64,000 nt of DNA from Billgrantia sulfidoxydans (GCF_017868775.1 NZ_CP053381.1:1488001-1552000); one strand, 5' to 3'; numbered from the stretch's first letter, positions 50,922 through 60,707 are shown. The notes: generated by a model not told the origin, from the sequence alone. Made by a program: numbers and translations.

Positions 50922-51233
50922 TCAGCGGACCTGCTGCAGGATTCGCCGCGCCCGGTTGAGCAGCAGGCCGCCGGCAGCGAGTCGCCTGACCATGCGCAGC
51001 AGCGAGCTGGGGTGGCGTGCGCCGCCGACCAGCAGGGCGCCGCCGGCCAGGTACACCAGCCCCCGATAGCGCTTGATGCGCTGCCAGCCCGCATCGAGGG
51101 CCGCGGAGGCGTGTTGCCAGCGCTCCGCCTCGACCAGGATGTCGATGCGCTGCTGCTCGATGGCGGCAACGAGGGCGGCCTTGCGCTGCGCACGGGACTG
51201 CCGGCGGTTTCGGTCACTGTCGCGACGGGTCAC
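50922..51233 (-). CDS. yqjK: YqjK-like protein
   Basis: A 103-residue, very basic protein. An N-terminal Arg-rich helix (RNRRQSRAQRKAALVAAIEQQR) is followed by a central amphipathic helix and a short hydrophobic segment (GLVYLAGGALLVGGA). It matches the size and place of YqjK in yqjD-yqjE-yqjK operons, whose products are small envelope-associated proteins of unknown function. It overlaps the yqjE-like gene by 20 bases. Confidence 0.65.
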   Translation of the reverse strand: MTRRDSDRNRRQSRAQRKAALVAAIEQQRIDILVEAERWQHASAALDAGWQRIKRYRGLVYLAGGALLVGGARHPSSLLRMVRRLAAGGLLLNRARRILQQVR

Positions 51234-51615
51234 GCTGCTCCTCCACCAGGTGGCGGTCCAGGGCGAGCTGGGCCAGGGTCTCCTTGAGCAGGGTGTGGCG
51301 GCGGGCCTGACGCAGGGCCAGGGCGGCGGTCAGGCCGCCGCCGGCCAGCAACACGGCGGCGCAGAGGAGCATGGCCGCCAGGCGGTGGGTATCCCAGAAC
51401 AGCACCACCACCAGCAGCACCAGCATGCCCAGCCCCAGCAGCAGCAGCACCAGGCTCAGGCCCAGCAACAGCAGCAGGGTGACGAGGCGGGCACGCTCCT
51501 CCTCGAGCTCCAGCACGGCGAGGCGCAGGCGCGTCTCGCCGGTGGCCACCAGGCTAGCCAGTAGCCGCTTGCCGATGATGAACAGGCGTTGTACCGGTCC
51601 GTCACTCGACGCCAT
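51214..51615 (-). CDS. yqjE: YqjE-like membrane protein (phage holin superfamily label)
   Basis: A 133-residue protein with two long hydrophobic segments (about 40-75 and 82-104) between charged ends. This is the YqjE pattern, often labelled phage holin family. No phage genes are nearby, so a lysis role is unlikely. It starts one base into the stop of the yqjD-like gene and overlaps yqjK. Confidence 0.75.
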   Translation of the reverse strand: MASSDGPVQRLFIIGKRLLASLVATGETRLRLAVLELEEERARLVTLLLLLGLSLVLLLLGLGMLVLLVVVLFWDTHRLAAMLLCAAVLLAGGGLTAALALRQARRHTLLKETLAQLALDRHLVEEQRDPSRQ

Positions 51616-51947
51616 CAGCGACGCCCGATGAGCATGCCGATGACCACGCCCACCACGGCGCCGATGCCGATACTGGTCCAGGGATTGTCGTGCACGTAGC
51701 GGTCGCAGGCGTCGGCCTGGTGGTGCAGAGTGTCGCGGGCTTCGCCGTAGAGCCGTTCACCGCGCGCTTCGAGTCGCTCGCGGGTCTCCTTAAGCCGTTT
51801 CTCGGCACGCGTCCGGAGCTCCTTGATATTGCTGCGTGAATCGTCAGCCGTGGCGCTGACCAGTTCCTCCAGGGTGTGGGTGAGTTGCTGCAGATCTACC
51901 TTGAGCTGGCGGGTGGTTTCGTCGACGTGCGGAGTTCGCGTGGCCAT
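51615..51947 (-). CDS. yqjD: YqjD/ElaB-type (DUF883) inner-membrane protein
   Basis: A 110-residue protein with a long charged helix (residues 10-80, heptad-like, rich in Arg, Glu and Leu), then DNPWTSIGIGAVVGVVIGML and a final GRR. The C-terminal single membrane helix with a GRR end is the family signature; relatives bind ribosomes or anchor at the inner membrane in stationary phase. The start follows AGGGAGAG. It is the first gene of the three-gene operon. Confidence 0.85.
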   Translation of the reverse strand: MATRTPHVDETTRQLKVDLQQLTHTLEELVSATADDSRSNIKELRTRAEKRLKETRERLEARGERLYGEARDTLHHQADACDRYVHDNPWTSIGIGAVVGVVIGMLIGRR

Positions 51948-52034
51948 GACACTCTCCCTTGCTGGCTGGTTGACAGCCTCAGCATAGCATTAGCGACTGC
52001 GACTTCAACGCCGTTGCACTCGGTGCCCGAGGGC

Positions 52035-53096
52035 TCAATCCGGAAACAGGCGGCTGCTGCCCGAGAAGATCGGGTTGAGGCTGAAGCCGATGCCGATGCG
52101 CTGGGTGCGGTGATCGTAGTCGATCATGCTGTCGCCGTAACCGTAGAAATACTGCACGTGGCCGCGGATGTTGCCGTGCAACGGCCAGGAGTAATCCACT
52201 CGCGTGCCCATGTGGCCGGCGCTGGGGTTGCCGTGCCATTCCACGCCGATCTCGCTGTCGCCGAAGCGGCGCGCCACGCCGATGGTACCGTAGCCCATGT
52301 AGCGCTCGATGTCGGGGTTGTCGTCGTCGCCCTCTGACTCGGGTATGCGCCAGTGGGGCGCTACGCTGACCAGCCAGTCGTCGTTGACGAAGGTCGATTC
52401 CAGGATCATGCGGTTCCAACTGCGCGACATCTCACCCGAGCGCCCGTTGGACTGGTGATTGAAGCTCAACCGATTGTTGACGTTGGTCCAACCCAGCAGC
52501 GACCAGCGATTCTCGAAGTCGATGAAGACCTCCGGCTCGTAGTTGGTCTCGCGGAAGGGCGAGGAGGAGTCGGCGTTGTAGGCCTGCCACCAGCTGCGCT
52601 GGGTATAGGCGAAGTAGAGATCGCCGCCGTAATCGCCGAAGAGTCGTTCGATCAGGTTGAACTTGGCGCTGAACTGGAACTTGACCTCGGCGCGGTCGGG
52701 GGTGCCGTCGCGGTCGACGTCGCCGAAGACGGCCTCGTTGGGGCGGCGATCGTAGTTCAGCGGCAGCAGGTAGTTGCGCCGATGGGTGGTGATCGCGAAG
52801 GGATTGCGCGACGATTCCCGTTCGAGCTGGCGGCGCTCCTCCATGGGCTCGAGCTCTTGCTCCGAGGCGATGGTGATGACCTCGCCAAGGCCGAGACGGC
52901 GCTCGCCGGACTGCAGCCGGTCCTGGGCCAATCGCTGGCGCAGCGAATCCAGCTCCTGGCCGAGCGTATCGATGCGCGCCTCGATCGCCGCGCGCTCTTC
53001 TGCACTGAGCGGGCCTTCCTGGGCCACGGCGCTGCCGGCGGCCCCGGCCAGCAGCAACGCAAGAAGAGTCTGGTATGACGAAGGACGAAGCATCAT
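52035..53096 (-). CDS. pldA: Outer-membrane phospholipase A
   Basis: A 353-residue outer-membrane enzyme (OMPLA) that hydrolyses phospholipids. The catalytic set is clear: His and Ser in NHQSNG and Asn in SWNR, with His-Asn 14 residues apart as in the E. coli enzyme (142/156). The end RIGIGFSLNPIF is a typical final strand. After the signal peptide (cleavage near SAVAQE) there is an extra ~60-residue coiled-coil stretch (LSAEERAAIEARIDTLGQEL...), and a DVDRDGTPDRAE loop precedes the barrel, so it is longer than E. coli PldA. I take the start from the signal peptide; no clear ribosome site. Confidence 0.88.
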   Translation of the reverse strand: MMLRPSSYQTLLALLLAGAAGSAVAQEGPLSAEERAAIEARIDTLGQELDSLRQRLAQDRLQSGERRLGLGEVITIASEQELEPMEERRQLERESSRNPFAITTHRRNYLLPLNYDRRPNEAVFGDVDRDGTPDRAEVKFQFSAKFNLIERLFGDYGGDLYFAYTQRSWWQAYNADSSSPFRETNYEPEVFIDFENRWSLLGWTNVNNRLSFNHQSNGRSGEMSRSWNRMILESTFVNDDWLVSVAPHWRIPESEGDDDNPDIERYMGYGTIGVARRFGDSEIGVEWHGNPSAGHMGTRVDYSWPLHGNIRGHVQYFYGYGDSMIDYDHRTQRIGIGFSLNPIFSGSSRLFPD

Positions 53097-53299
53097 GGCA
53101 GCGGGACCGAAGGAAGCGTGTGTGCCGTTTCTACCATGTCCGGGGGCCAAGTCAACCATGCGCCGATCTATCGACTCCCGCTAATCCTGCGGCGCTGGCG
53201 GCTTAATGAGCGGAATAGTGACGGCTCCCCATTGCCTTGCGCTGCTGCGGGACCGAGAATCAGCACCACGCCGCGAGATCCCGCCAACCGAGAGCTAGA

Positions 53300-56200
53300 G
53301 TGAACGAATTGCCTTATCCAGTGCACCGCCGTCGCTGCCGGGCCACTCGGCCGGCCTGGCGCTTTCCCGTCTGGTTCGTCCTGCTGCTGTTGCTGTTTGC
53401 CTGTGGTCGGGTGGTGGCCGAGGAGACCCTGCCCGATCGCAGCGTGGTGGAAGAGCGCCTGGCCGAACTGCGCCCCGAGGAGGGCGCGAGCGTAACCGAC
53501 GCCGAACAGCGCGACATCGACGCGCTCGAGGCCACGCTGAGCGCGCTCGAGCAGTTGCAGGGGGTAGAGGAGCGCCTCGAGGCCCTGGAGCAGCGGCTGG
53601 AGGAGGCGCCCGGCGAGCTGTTGCGCCTGGAGCGGGAGCTCCTCGAGGAGGAAGAGGCGGCGCTCGATCGCACCATCGCCGAGCTCGACGACATCCCGCT
53701 GGATGAACTGGAGTATCGCCAGCAGGAGGCGGTGTTCGAGCTGCAGCAGCAACAGGACCGACTGGCCGATGTCAACGCCCAGCTGCTCTCCGCCCAGACC
53801 CTGCCGGAGCGTGCCCAGCAGGCCATTGCCGAGGCGATGCAGACCGCCGAGCGTACGCGCCGCTCGCTCGATGTGCTGGAGGGGCAGGGGGCGAGCGACG
53901 ATTCGCCGCAGCTGTGGCAGCTCAAGGTCGAGCGGCGTCTGGCCGAACGCACGCTACGCCTGCGACAGCGCGAGCTGGGCAGCAATACGCGGCTGCGCGA
54001 ACTGGCGCAGCAGCGGCGCGACCTGCTGACACAGCAGATAGCGCGCCAGGAAGCCGAGCTGACGCTGCTGCAGAGCGTGATCGACCGTCAGCGCCGCATG
54101 GCCACGGAACAGGCGATCGCCGATGCCGCGCGAGACGACCCGCTGCTCGAGGCCGGCCACCCGGTACTCGAACGCGCCCAGCAGATCAATCGTGATCTCA
54201 GTCTCGAGCTGCTGCGGGCCAACGACCGCCACAACGGGCTGGTGCGCGAAAGCCTGGCGGTTCGTAGCCAGCTCGACCATGTCCGCCAGCTCGAGCGGAG
54301 CCTCAACGAGCAGATCGAGGCGATTCGCGGCAGTCTGCTGCTGTCGCGCATCCTGCGCGAGCAGCGCCGCTCATTGCCCCAGGTCGATGCCAGGCGCAAC
54401 CTGCAGGACGAGATCGCCGACCTGCGCCTGCGCCAGTTCGACCTGGTGCGCCAGCGCGACAGCCTGCGCCAGAGTGAACGCCTGGCCAACCAGCGTCTCG
54501 AGGAGGCCGGGGTCGAGGTCAGCGAGGCGCTGGTGGAGTCGCTGCAGGGGCTCTACCATTCACGCCGCCAACTGGTCGACCAGCTCGAGCAGACCTACGG
54601 CGGCCTGCTGAGTGCGGCCATCGAGCTGCAGCTCAACCAGCAGCAGCTGCTGGACACCTCTCGCGAGCTGCGCACGACCATCGACGAGCAGCTGTTCTGG
54701 ATCGCCAATACCCGGCCGCTGGATCTGGCCTGGTTTCGCCATCTGCCCGCCAACCTGGTCACCGAATGGCAGCAGGGCGAATGGCGCGAGGTGCTGCCGG
54801 TGCACTGGCGGACCCCCGGGGGCGAAGCCCTGGCCGGTGCGCCGTTCGTGCTGGTGGCGGTCGTGCTGCTGGGGCTTCGGCGTCGCGTGCAGCGCCGGCT
54901 AACCGCGCTGCACGAGCAGATCGGCCGGCTGCGCAGCGATTCCCAGGCGCATACGCCGCTGGCGGTCGGCCTCAATGCCCTGCTGGCCCTACCCGGCCCG
55001 CTGACCCTGGCGGGCGTCGGGGTCTCGCTCGGCGCCATCGAATCGGGGATCGCATCGGGGCTGGGGCAGGCCTTCCTGCACCTGGCCCTGGCCTGGGCCT
55101 TCCTGGCCTGGTCGCGACGCCTGCTGGTGCGCGACGGGGTGGCGACCAAGCACTTCTACTGGCCGTCGGGCTATGTCTCGCGGCTGCGCTGGCTGCTAGG
55201 CTGGCTCGGCGTGGCGCTGGTGCCGGTACTGCTGATCTCTGCCCTGGCCCGCGATGGCGAGATCAGCCTGACCACGCGGCCCATCGCCCTGACGCTGCTG
55301 CTGGCCGGGCTGCTGGCCATGAGCGTGCTGCTCGCACGGCTGATCCTGGCGCATACCCCCTTCTTCGGCGTCAAGCTGTTCCGCCTGATACTGGGGCTAC
55401 TGATGGCCGCCGTGCCGCTGGTGCTGGTGGGGCTGATCGTTTCCGGTTTCGAATACACGGCGCTGAGCCTGATCGGCCGCTTCGTCATCACGCTCTATTT
55501 GCTGGCGATGTGGATCCTGGTCGAGGCCTCGGTGGTGCGCGGCCTGGCGGTAGCGGCTCGCCGCCTGGCGTTCCGCCGGGCGCTGATGCGGCGCCGGACC
55601 CAGGCCCAGGAGGGCGCCGAGGGCGGGCTCGAAGTGGTCGAAGAGCCACCGCTGGACATGGAGCAGATCAACCAGCAGTCGCTGCGTCTCTCCAAGCTGC
55701 TGTTGCTGATCGGCTTCGCCCTGCTGCTCTACTTGGTGTGGTCCGACCTGCTCACGGTGCTGGGCTACTTGGACGACGTGGCGATCTGGGAGGCGGGAGA
55801 AGGGGTTGGCTCGGAGCTCGTCACCAGCGCGCTGTCGGTCGCCGATATCTTCACCGCGGCGCTGATCTTCGTGCTGACCCTGGTGATGGCGCGCAACCTG
55901 CCGGGTCTGCTCGAGGTCATGGTGCTGTCGCGACTGGAGCTCAAGCAGGGCAGCGCCTACGCCATTTCGACGCTGCTCTCCTACACCATCGTCGGGACCG
56001 GCCTGGTGGTGGCTCTGGCCACCCTGGGCGTGGCCTGGAGCCAGCTGCAGTGGCTGGTGGCGGCGCTGGGCGTGGGCCTGGGCTTCGGCCTGCAGGAGAT
56101 CTTCGCCAACTTCGTCTCGGGCCTGATCATCCTGTTCGAGCGGCCGGTGCGCATCGGCGACACCATCACCCTGGGCAACCTCACCGGCACGGTGAGCCGG

Positions 56201-56740
56201 ATACGCATCCGGGCCACCACGGTGACCGACTTCGATCGCAAGGAGATCATCATCCCCAACAAGACCTTCGTCACCGACCAGTTGATCAACTGGTCACTGT
56301 CGGACACCATCACCCGGGTCGTGCTCTCCTTCGGTGTTGCCTACGGCTCGGACCAGCGCCTGGTGCACCGGCTGCTGCGCCAGGTCGCCGACGAGAACCC
56401 CCGAGTGTTGAGCGACCCCGAGCCGCAGGTATTCTTCATGAACTATGGCGAGAGCACGCTCACCTTCGAGCTGCGGGTCTTCGTCAACTCGCTCGGCGAC
56501 CGGTTGTTCGCCACCGACGAGATCAACTGCCGGATCGGCGAGCTGTTCGCCGAGCACGAGATCGACATCGCCTTCAACCAGCTCGATGTGTGGTTGCACC
56601 GCGCCGATGACGGCGCCAAGAAGAAGGTGCAGACGTTGACGCCAGAGGACGACTGTAGCGAGAACTTTCCGCCTCCCGGGGCGGGTGGCGATCCGGGGGA
56701 CATCGAGATCGGCGGAGGCGGCGGCGACGGCGGGCGTTGA
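53300..56740 (+). CDS. Large MscK-type mechanosensitive channel
   Basis: A 1146-residue membrane protein. The N-terminal signal/anchor (PVWFVLLLLLFACGRVVAEE) leads into ~430 residues of coiled coil rich in Glu, Leu, Arg and Gln in the periplasm. Then there are about 11 helices and a C-terminal MscS domain with the pore helix ALGVGLGFGLQEIFANFVSG (near 917) and FERPVRIGDTITLGNLTGTV. The last ~40 residues are Gly/Pro-rich. It opens under membrane tension to release solutes on osmotic downshift, useful for a halophile. The start is set at the GTG 53300 because it gives the signal peptide; no strong ribosome site is visible. Confidence 0.88.
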   Translation: MNELPYPVHRRRCRATRPAWRFPVWFVLLLLLFACGRVVAEETLPDRSVVEERLAELRPEEGASVTDAEQRDIDALEATLSALEQLQGVEERLEALEQRLEEAPGELLRLERELLEEEEAALDRTIAELDDIPLDELEYRQQEAVFELQQQQDRLADVNAQLLSAQTLPERAQQAIAEAMQTAERTRRSLDVLEGQGASDDSPQLWQLKVERRLAERTLRLRQRELGSNTRLRELAQQRRDLLTQQIARQEAELTLLQSVIDRQRRMATEQAIADAARDDPLLEAGHPVLERAQQINRDLSLELLRANDRHNGLVRESLAVRSQLDHVRQLERSLNEQIEAIRGSLLLSRILREQRRSLPQVDARRNLQDEIADLRLRQFDLVRQRDSLRQSERLANQRLEEAGVEVSEALVESLQGLYHSRRQLVDQLEQTYGGLLSAAIELQLNQQQLLDTSRELRTTIDEQLFWIANTRPLDLAWFRHLPANLVTEWQQGEWREVLPVHWRTPGGEALAGAPFVLVAVVLLGLRRRVQRRLTALHEQIGRLRSDSQAHTPLAVGLNALLALPGPLTLAGVGVSLGAIESGIASGLGQAFLHLALAWAFLAWSRRLLVRDGVATKHFYWPSGYVSRLRWLLGWLGVALVPVLLISALARDGEISLTTRPIALTLLLAGLLAMSVLLARLILAHTPFFGVKLFRLILGLLMAAVPLVLVGLIVSGFEYTALSLIGRFVITLYLLAMWILVEASVVRGLAVAARRLAFRRALMRRRTQAQEGAEGGLEVVEEPPLDMEQINQQSLRLSKLLLLIGFALLLYLVWSDLLTVLGYLDDVAIWEAGEGVGSELVTSALSVADIFTAALIFVLTLVMARNLPGLLEVMVLSRLELKQGSAYAISTLLSYTIVGTGLVVALATLGVAWSQLQWLVAALGVGLGFGLQEIFANFVSGLIILFERPVRIGDTITLGNLTGTVSRIRIRATTVTDFDRKEIIIPNKTFVTDQLINWSLSDTITRVVLSFGVAYGSDQRLVHRLLRQVADENPRVLSDPEPQVFFMNYGESTLTFELRVFVNSLGDRLFATDEINCRIGELFAEHEIDIAFNQLDVWLHRADDGAKKKVQTLTPEDDCSENFPPPGAGGDPGDIEIGGGGGDGGR

Positions 56741-56745
56741 GGCCG

Positions 56746-57510
56746 TCAGCGTTTCACCGCGTGCAGCAGGAACTCCCGGTTGCCGTCGCCGCCGGTGATC
56801 GGGCTCTGCTGCCAGTGTCGTATCGCCAGATCCAGCTCGTCGCAGCAGGCACGAATGGCGGCTTCCACCTCGCCGTAGCGCCGCGGGTCGGTCACGATGC
56901 CGCGTGCGTTGACGCCGCCCGGACCCACCTCGAACTGCGGCTTGACCAGGCTCAGCAGCTCGCCACCCGGGCGCAGCAGGGCGGCGAGCTGCGGCAGGAT
57001 CAGCGTCTGCGAAATGAACGAGACGTCCATCACCGCCAGATCGGGTGCCGCCGCACCCTGGGCGGTGAGCGCCTCGCGCAGGCGGGGCTCGCCGGCCATG
57101 CTACGGGCGTTGAGTCCCTCCAGGCAGGTCACGCGGGTGTCGTTGCGCAGATCGGCGTCGAGCTGGCCATGGCCCACCTCGATACCGATCACGTGGCGTG
57201 CACCGAAGGCCAGGGCGCAGTCGGTGAAGCCGCCGGTGGACTGGCCCACGTCGAGTACCAGCTTGCCTTCCAGCGTCATGCCCAAGGCCTCGATCAACGC
57301 TTCCAGCTTCAGGCCCGCGCGTGATACGTAGCGCTCCTCGGGATCCTCGGTCACTACCAGAAGGGTTTCCTCGGGCAGCTTCTCCCCCGGCTTGTGCAGC
57401 ACTCGCCCGGTCTCCGCCAGGCTCACCCGGCCATGGCGGATGAGCCGTTGGGCACGCGTGCGCGAACGGGCCAGGCCCTGGGAAACGAGCAGTTGGTCGA
57501 GGCGGGGCAT
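56746..57510 (-). CDS. tlyA: TlyA-family rRNA 2'-O-methyltransferase
   Basis: A 254-residue protein with an N-terminal S4 RNA-binding domain (MPRLDQLLVSQGLARSRTRAQ) and an FtsJ-type methyltransferase domain: YVSRAGLKLEALIE, VLDVGQSTGGFTDCAL (SAM motif), LAVMDVSFISQT and LVKPQFEVG (the K-D-K set). TlyA enzymes modify cytidines in rRNA and in some bacteria were named haemolysins. The start at 57510 aligns with the S4 domain. It is convergent with the mechanosensitive channel gene, with only five bases between. Confidence 0.87.
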   Translation of the reverse strand: MPRLDQLLVSQGLARSRTRAQRLIRHGRVSLAETGRVLHKPGEKLPEETLLVVTEDPEERYVSRAGLKLEALIEALGMTLEGKLVLDVGQSTGGFTDCALAFGARHVIGIEVGHGQLDADLRNDTRVTCLEGLNARSMAGEPRLREALTAQGAAAPDLAVMDVSFISQTLILPQLAALLRPGGELLSLVKPQFEVGPGGVNARGIVTDPRRYGEVEAAIRACCDELDLAIRHWQQSPITGGDGNREFLLHAVKR

Positions 57511-57587
57511 GGCGACTCCGGCAGTCAGACGCGGGGCGGGCATTATGGCATACTCGTTTCGTTAGCCGGTTAATGGAAGGGAGCCGT

Positions 57588-58619
57588 GTGGAACGCACCA
57601 TAGGTAAGGCACTGGCCAGGTCTCTGGGCATCGGCGCCTTGGGTGGGGTGGTGTTCCAGCTCATCGGAATGCCGCTGGCTTGGATGCTAGGCCCACTGGT
57701 GGCCAACCTGGTGGTCTCGGCGAGGGGCGTCGATGTCGGCGTCCCCGAGCCGCTGCGGGAAGTCTTCCTCGGCGTGCTCGGCCTGGTGCTGGGCAGCCAG
57801 GTGACCCCGCAGCTGGCCGAGCGCGTACTCGACTGGCCGCTCTCCGCCGCGCTGCTGCTGCTCGGCGTGGCTGCCTCGACGGCGGCGGCAGCGGCCTGGT
57901 ACCGGCGCTGCGGCTTCGACTCGGTGAGCGCCTGGTTCGCCTCGGCGCCCGGCGCGATGACGGCGATGATCCTGATGGGCGAGACGTGCGGCGGCGACCC
58001 GCGACGCATCGCCGTCGCCCAGTCGCTGCGCGTGGTGCTGGTGGTGCTGCTCCTGCCGCCGCTGTTCTGGCTCTTCGAGGGGGCCAGCGGTGCCGAGGTG
58101 GCCGCCGCCGTGGACCGAGAACCCTCGTCCCTCTGGATGCTGCTGGCATTGCCGCTGCTGTTGCCGCTGGGCCGCCGGCTGCGGTTGCCCTCGCCGACGC
58201 TGCTGACGCCGCTGCTGTTCGCCGGCGCGCTCTCCGGCTTCGGCATCGCCAGCCTCGGCCTGCCGGATGTGGGCATGAACCTGATGCTTTGGGTGCTGGG
58301 CTGTGCCATCGGCTCGCGCTTCCGCGGGCTCTCCTCGGCGCGGCTGGGGCGCTACCTGTTCGAGGCCTTCGTCGCCACCCTGGCGGCGCTGGCGGTGCTC
58401 GCCGGCTTCGCCGAGCTGATTCACCGCTGGGTCGGTGTGCCGCGGGACGTGGCGCTGCTGGCGCTGGCGCCCGGCGGCATCGGCGAGATGGCGATCCTGG
58501 CGGTGGCGCTGGACCTGGACCCGGTCTTCGTGGCCTTCCACCACCTGTTGCGCATGGTGGCCCTGATGCTGTTCGCCCCGTTCTGGGCGCGCTGGCTGTC
58601 AGTGCGTCTCGATCAGTAA
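57588..58619 (+). CDS. AbrB-family integral membrane protein
   Basis: A 343-residue protein with about ten hydrophobic segments in two repeats. Each half has a GxxA-type LGPLVANL / ASAPGAMTAMILMGE block and the later LALAPGGIGEMAILAVAL. This is the membrane AbrB family (often mislabelled as regulator or ammonia monooxygenase), not the DNA-binding AbrB. Function is unknown; an ion or small-solute transport role is assumed from the fold. I place the start at GTG 57588 because AAGGGAG lies four bases upstream; an ATG at 57573 lacks a site. It overlaps the next, convergent gene by seven bases. Confidence 0.78.
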   Translation: MERTIGKALARSLGIGALGGVVFQLIGMPLAWMLGPLVANLVVSARGVDVGVPEPLREVFLGVLGLVLGSQVTPQLAERVLDWPLSAALLLLGVAASTAAAAAWYRRCGFDSVSAWFASAPGAMTAMILMGETCGGDPRRIAVAQSLRVVLVVLLLPPLFWLFEGASGAEVAAAVDREPSSLWMLLALPLLLPLGRRLRLPSPTLLTPLLFAGALSGFGIASLGLPDVGMNLMLWVLGCAIGSRFRGLSSARLGRYLFEAFVATLAALAVLAGFAELIHRWVGVPRDVALLALAPGGIGEMAILAVALDLDPVFVAFHHLLRMVALMLFAPFWARWLSVRLDQ

Positions 58620-60664
58620 TCCTGCGGGCGCGGGCCGGAATCGGCCTGGAAATCCGCCGAGGGGATACGGTCGGCGCCCCAACTGCGGTGGATGTACTGG
58701 GTCACCCGGTCGAGCTCCTCCTGGCTGATCTGGGCCAGCTCGCCGCGCTCCAGCGGGTCGTAATGGAAGATGTAGAGACGCGAGGCGAACTGCTCGAAGG
58801 GTAGCGAGGCCTCGCCGAAGCGCTCGCCGTTTCCGGCGGTGCTGACGCGTACGTCATCGCCCCAGTCCTGGCCGCTATCATTGTTCGGGTTGTAGAAATA
58901 GACCCGCATCACGTCCGACGGATCCAGCGAGACTCGCAGGATGGTGATGGCATGCCAGCCGATGAACCGCGCCGCGCTGTCGGTGACGGCGATACCTGCC
59001 GGCTGTGGATGGATGAGCGGCTGGTTGCCGTTGTAGTAGGGGTGGTAGCTGGCGTAGAAGTGGCGCAGGAAAGTTTCCAGTTCATGCAGCTGGCCGGTGG
59101 CGACATCGACGTTGATGCGAAAGCCACGGCCCGACCACCAGCCGTGAAATTCCGGATTGACCCAGCGATGCGGGTCGCCTTCGCGATCGGCGCAGCGCCT
59201 GCCCATTTCCGCATAGATGCGGTCGAGATGTGGCACCACGATCAGCGACACCGGATCGAGGTCCATGGGCAGGCTCTGGGCTACGCCGCCAAGACTCGCC
59301 ATCGAGGAGATGGCCTCGCCCTCGAAATGCATGACGATCTCGTCGTCGCGGGCCGCCCAGGCCACCATCTGCAGCAGGTAGTCGGGGTCGTTGTAGGCCC
59401 ACATGGAGAGCGCCCGTGCCGACTGGCAGGTCGGGTTGTTGCCCTGACCCACGCCCAGTGGCAGTCCGAGCATGCACAGTACGCCTTCCAGCAGGCGAGC
59501 CCGCGGCGAGACGGCTTCCCCCAGGGCCAGGTTGAGTCGTGCCTGGGACCATTCGGAGAGCGACAGCCCCAGTTGCCGCCACAGGGCAGGCGCCACGGGG
59601 GGCTGGTAGAGGATGCCGCGCTCCAGCATCAGCGCCAGGCCGTAGACGGCTTGTGACGTGGGGGGATGCACCGCGCTGCGGATCAATGCATGCACCAGCT
59701 CTCGATAGCACATCAGGCAGTCGCGCCCGGTCGAGGAGAGGCCCAATGCCTCGGCAAGCAGGTGATCATTATGGTCGACGAGGTGCCTTAACAGCACCGG
59801 ATGGTAAGGTGACACCAGCCCGGTATCGTGCATGGCCCGAGCAAAGCCGGTGGCCTCGCCCTGCAGGGCGGCATTGTCCATGCTTGCCAAGCGCTCACGA
59901 TACACCTCAAGCCCGGGGTCTTCGCGACAACCCTGGGACGGTCCGTAGAGCGAACTCACCAGACGATCGGCGCCCTGGCCGCTAATGCCCAAGTCGATAT
60001 CGGGGTCGGCCTGGCAGATGGCGATCTGGGTGATCATCTGCTTGACCGAGTCGACCTGGATCGGGCGCTGCTGGAGAATGCGCCAGATCTCCTCGATCAG
60101 CTTGTCGATGATGTGCTCGTAGCCGATGCGCTCGGCCAGATGGCGAAACAGATGCCGGGGAATCTGCGCCAGCCGGCCTTGGGTTTCCCGCTCGGCCTCG
60201 CTGGGCGTGCTGAACAGCAGCCACAGGTTGAGGGCCATCACCTGGGTCAGGTAGTGGTGGGCCTGCTCGGCGGAGATCAGCGTGTGCGAGTAATCGCCTT
60301 TGGCCACCGCCAGCAGCCTGAGCTCGCTCAATGCCTCGATCACCACGGTATTGGCTTCCGCGCTCTTGAGCGAATAGGTGGTGAGGTAGGGCAGCAGATA
60401 CTGCGGGGTGGCCCAATCCGAATCGAGGAACACGCCGGCCTCTTCCAGCGCCCTGGCACGAGACTCCAGGGCCGCCGCGCCACCCGGCTGGAGCAGCACG
60501 CGGCGAGCCGTGTCCAGAACGCGGGGGAGCTTGCCGGGCTTGGCGAAATCTCGCGCCTCGCCGAGTAGGGCGATTGCCTCGTCCAGGTGAGCCAGCAGAC
60601 CCTGCAGCTTTTCATCGCTCGCCGGGGGCTGGCCGTTATCCTGCGTGTCGCGGTTGTTGGCCAC
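58613..60664 (-). CDS. Large protein of unknown function with papain-like catalytic pattern
   Basis: A 683-residue soluble protein I do not recognise. Residues 1-400 are mostly helical with no signal peptide or membrane helix. The second half shows GVGQGNNPTCQSARALSMW: Gln407 is six residues before Cys413, the spacing of papain (Gln19/Cys25). Later GWHAITILR holds His571 and VYFYNPNNDSGQDWG holds Asn592, like the His and Asn of papain-fold peptidases. I infer a cysteine peptidase, amidase or transglutaminase-like domain with a helical regulatory or substrate domain. Its operon partner is an ATP-grasp ligase 43 bases upstream. The start at 60664 gives a charged, flexible N-terminus. Function unknown; the triad is my reading, not a database hit. 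Confidence 0.6.
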   Translation of the reverse strand: MANNRDTQDNGQPPASDEKLQGLLAHLDEAIALLGEARDFAKPGKLPRVLDTARRVLLQPGGAAALESRARALEEAGVFLDSDWATPQYLLPYLTTYSLKSAEANTVVIEALSELRLLAVAKGDYSHTLISAEQAHHYLTQVMALNLWLLFSTPSEAERETQGRLAQIPRHLFRHLAERIGYEHIIDKLIEEIWRILQQRPIQVDSVKQMITQIAICQADPDIDLGISGQGADRLVSSLYGPSQGCREDPGLEVYRERLASMDNAALQGEATGFARAMHDTGLVSPYHPVLLRHLVDHNDHLLAEALGLSSTGRDCLMCYRELVHALIRSAVHPPTSQAVYGLALMLERGILYQPPVAPALWRQLGLSLSEWSQARLNLALGEAVSPRARLLEGVLCMLGLPLGVGQGNNPTCQSARALSMWAYNDPDYLLQMVAWAARDDEIVMHFEGEAISSMASLGGVAQSLPMDLDPVSLIVVPHLDRIYAEMGRRCADREGDPHRWVNPEFHGWWSGRGFRINVDVATGQLHELETFLRHFYASYHPYYNGNQPLIHPQPAGIAVTDSAARFIGWHAITILRVSLDPSDVMRVYFYNPNNDSGQDWGDDVRVSTAGNGERFGEASLPFEQFASRLYIFHYDPLERGELAQISQEELDRVTQYIHRSWGADRIPSADFQADSGPRPQDY

Positions 60665-60707
60665 GCCGACTCCTTGTCTTCAAACTGTTCCATCCATGAC
60701 GCCTTGC

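Noticed and set aside
51214..51615. Phage holin
   Set aside because: The gene is in a yqjD-yqjE-yqjK arrangement and there are no phage genes around, so a lysis function is not supported.
54766..56610. Long second frame within the mechanosensitive channel gene
   Set aside because: High-GC shadow frame, Arg/Ala/Gly-rich; the MscK-type frame has clear helices and the MscS motif.
57588..58619. AbrB transcription regulator
   Set aside because: The protein is an integral membrane protein with about ten helices; it shares only the name with DNA-binding AbrB.
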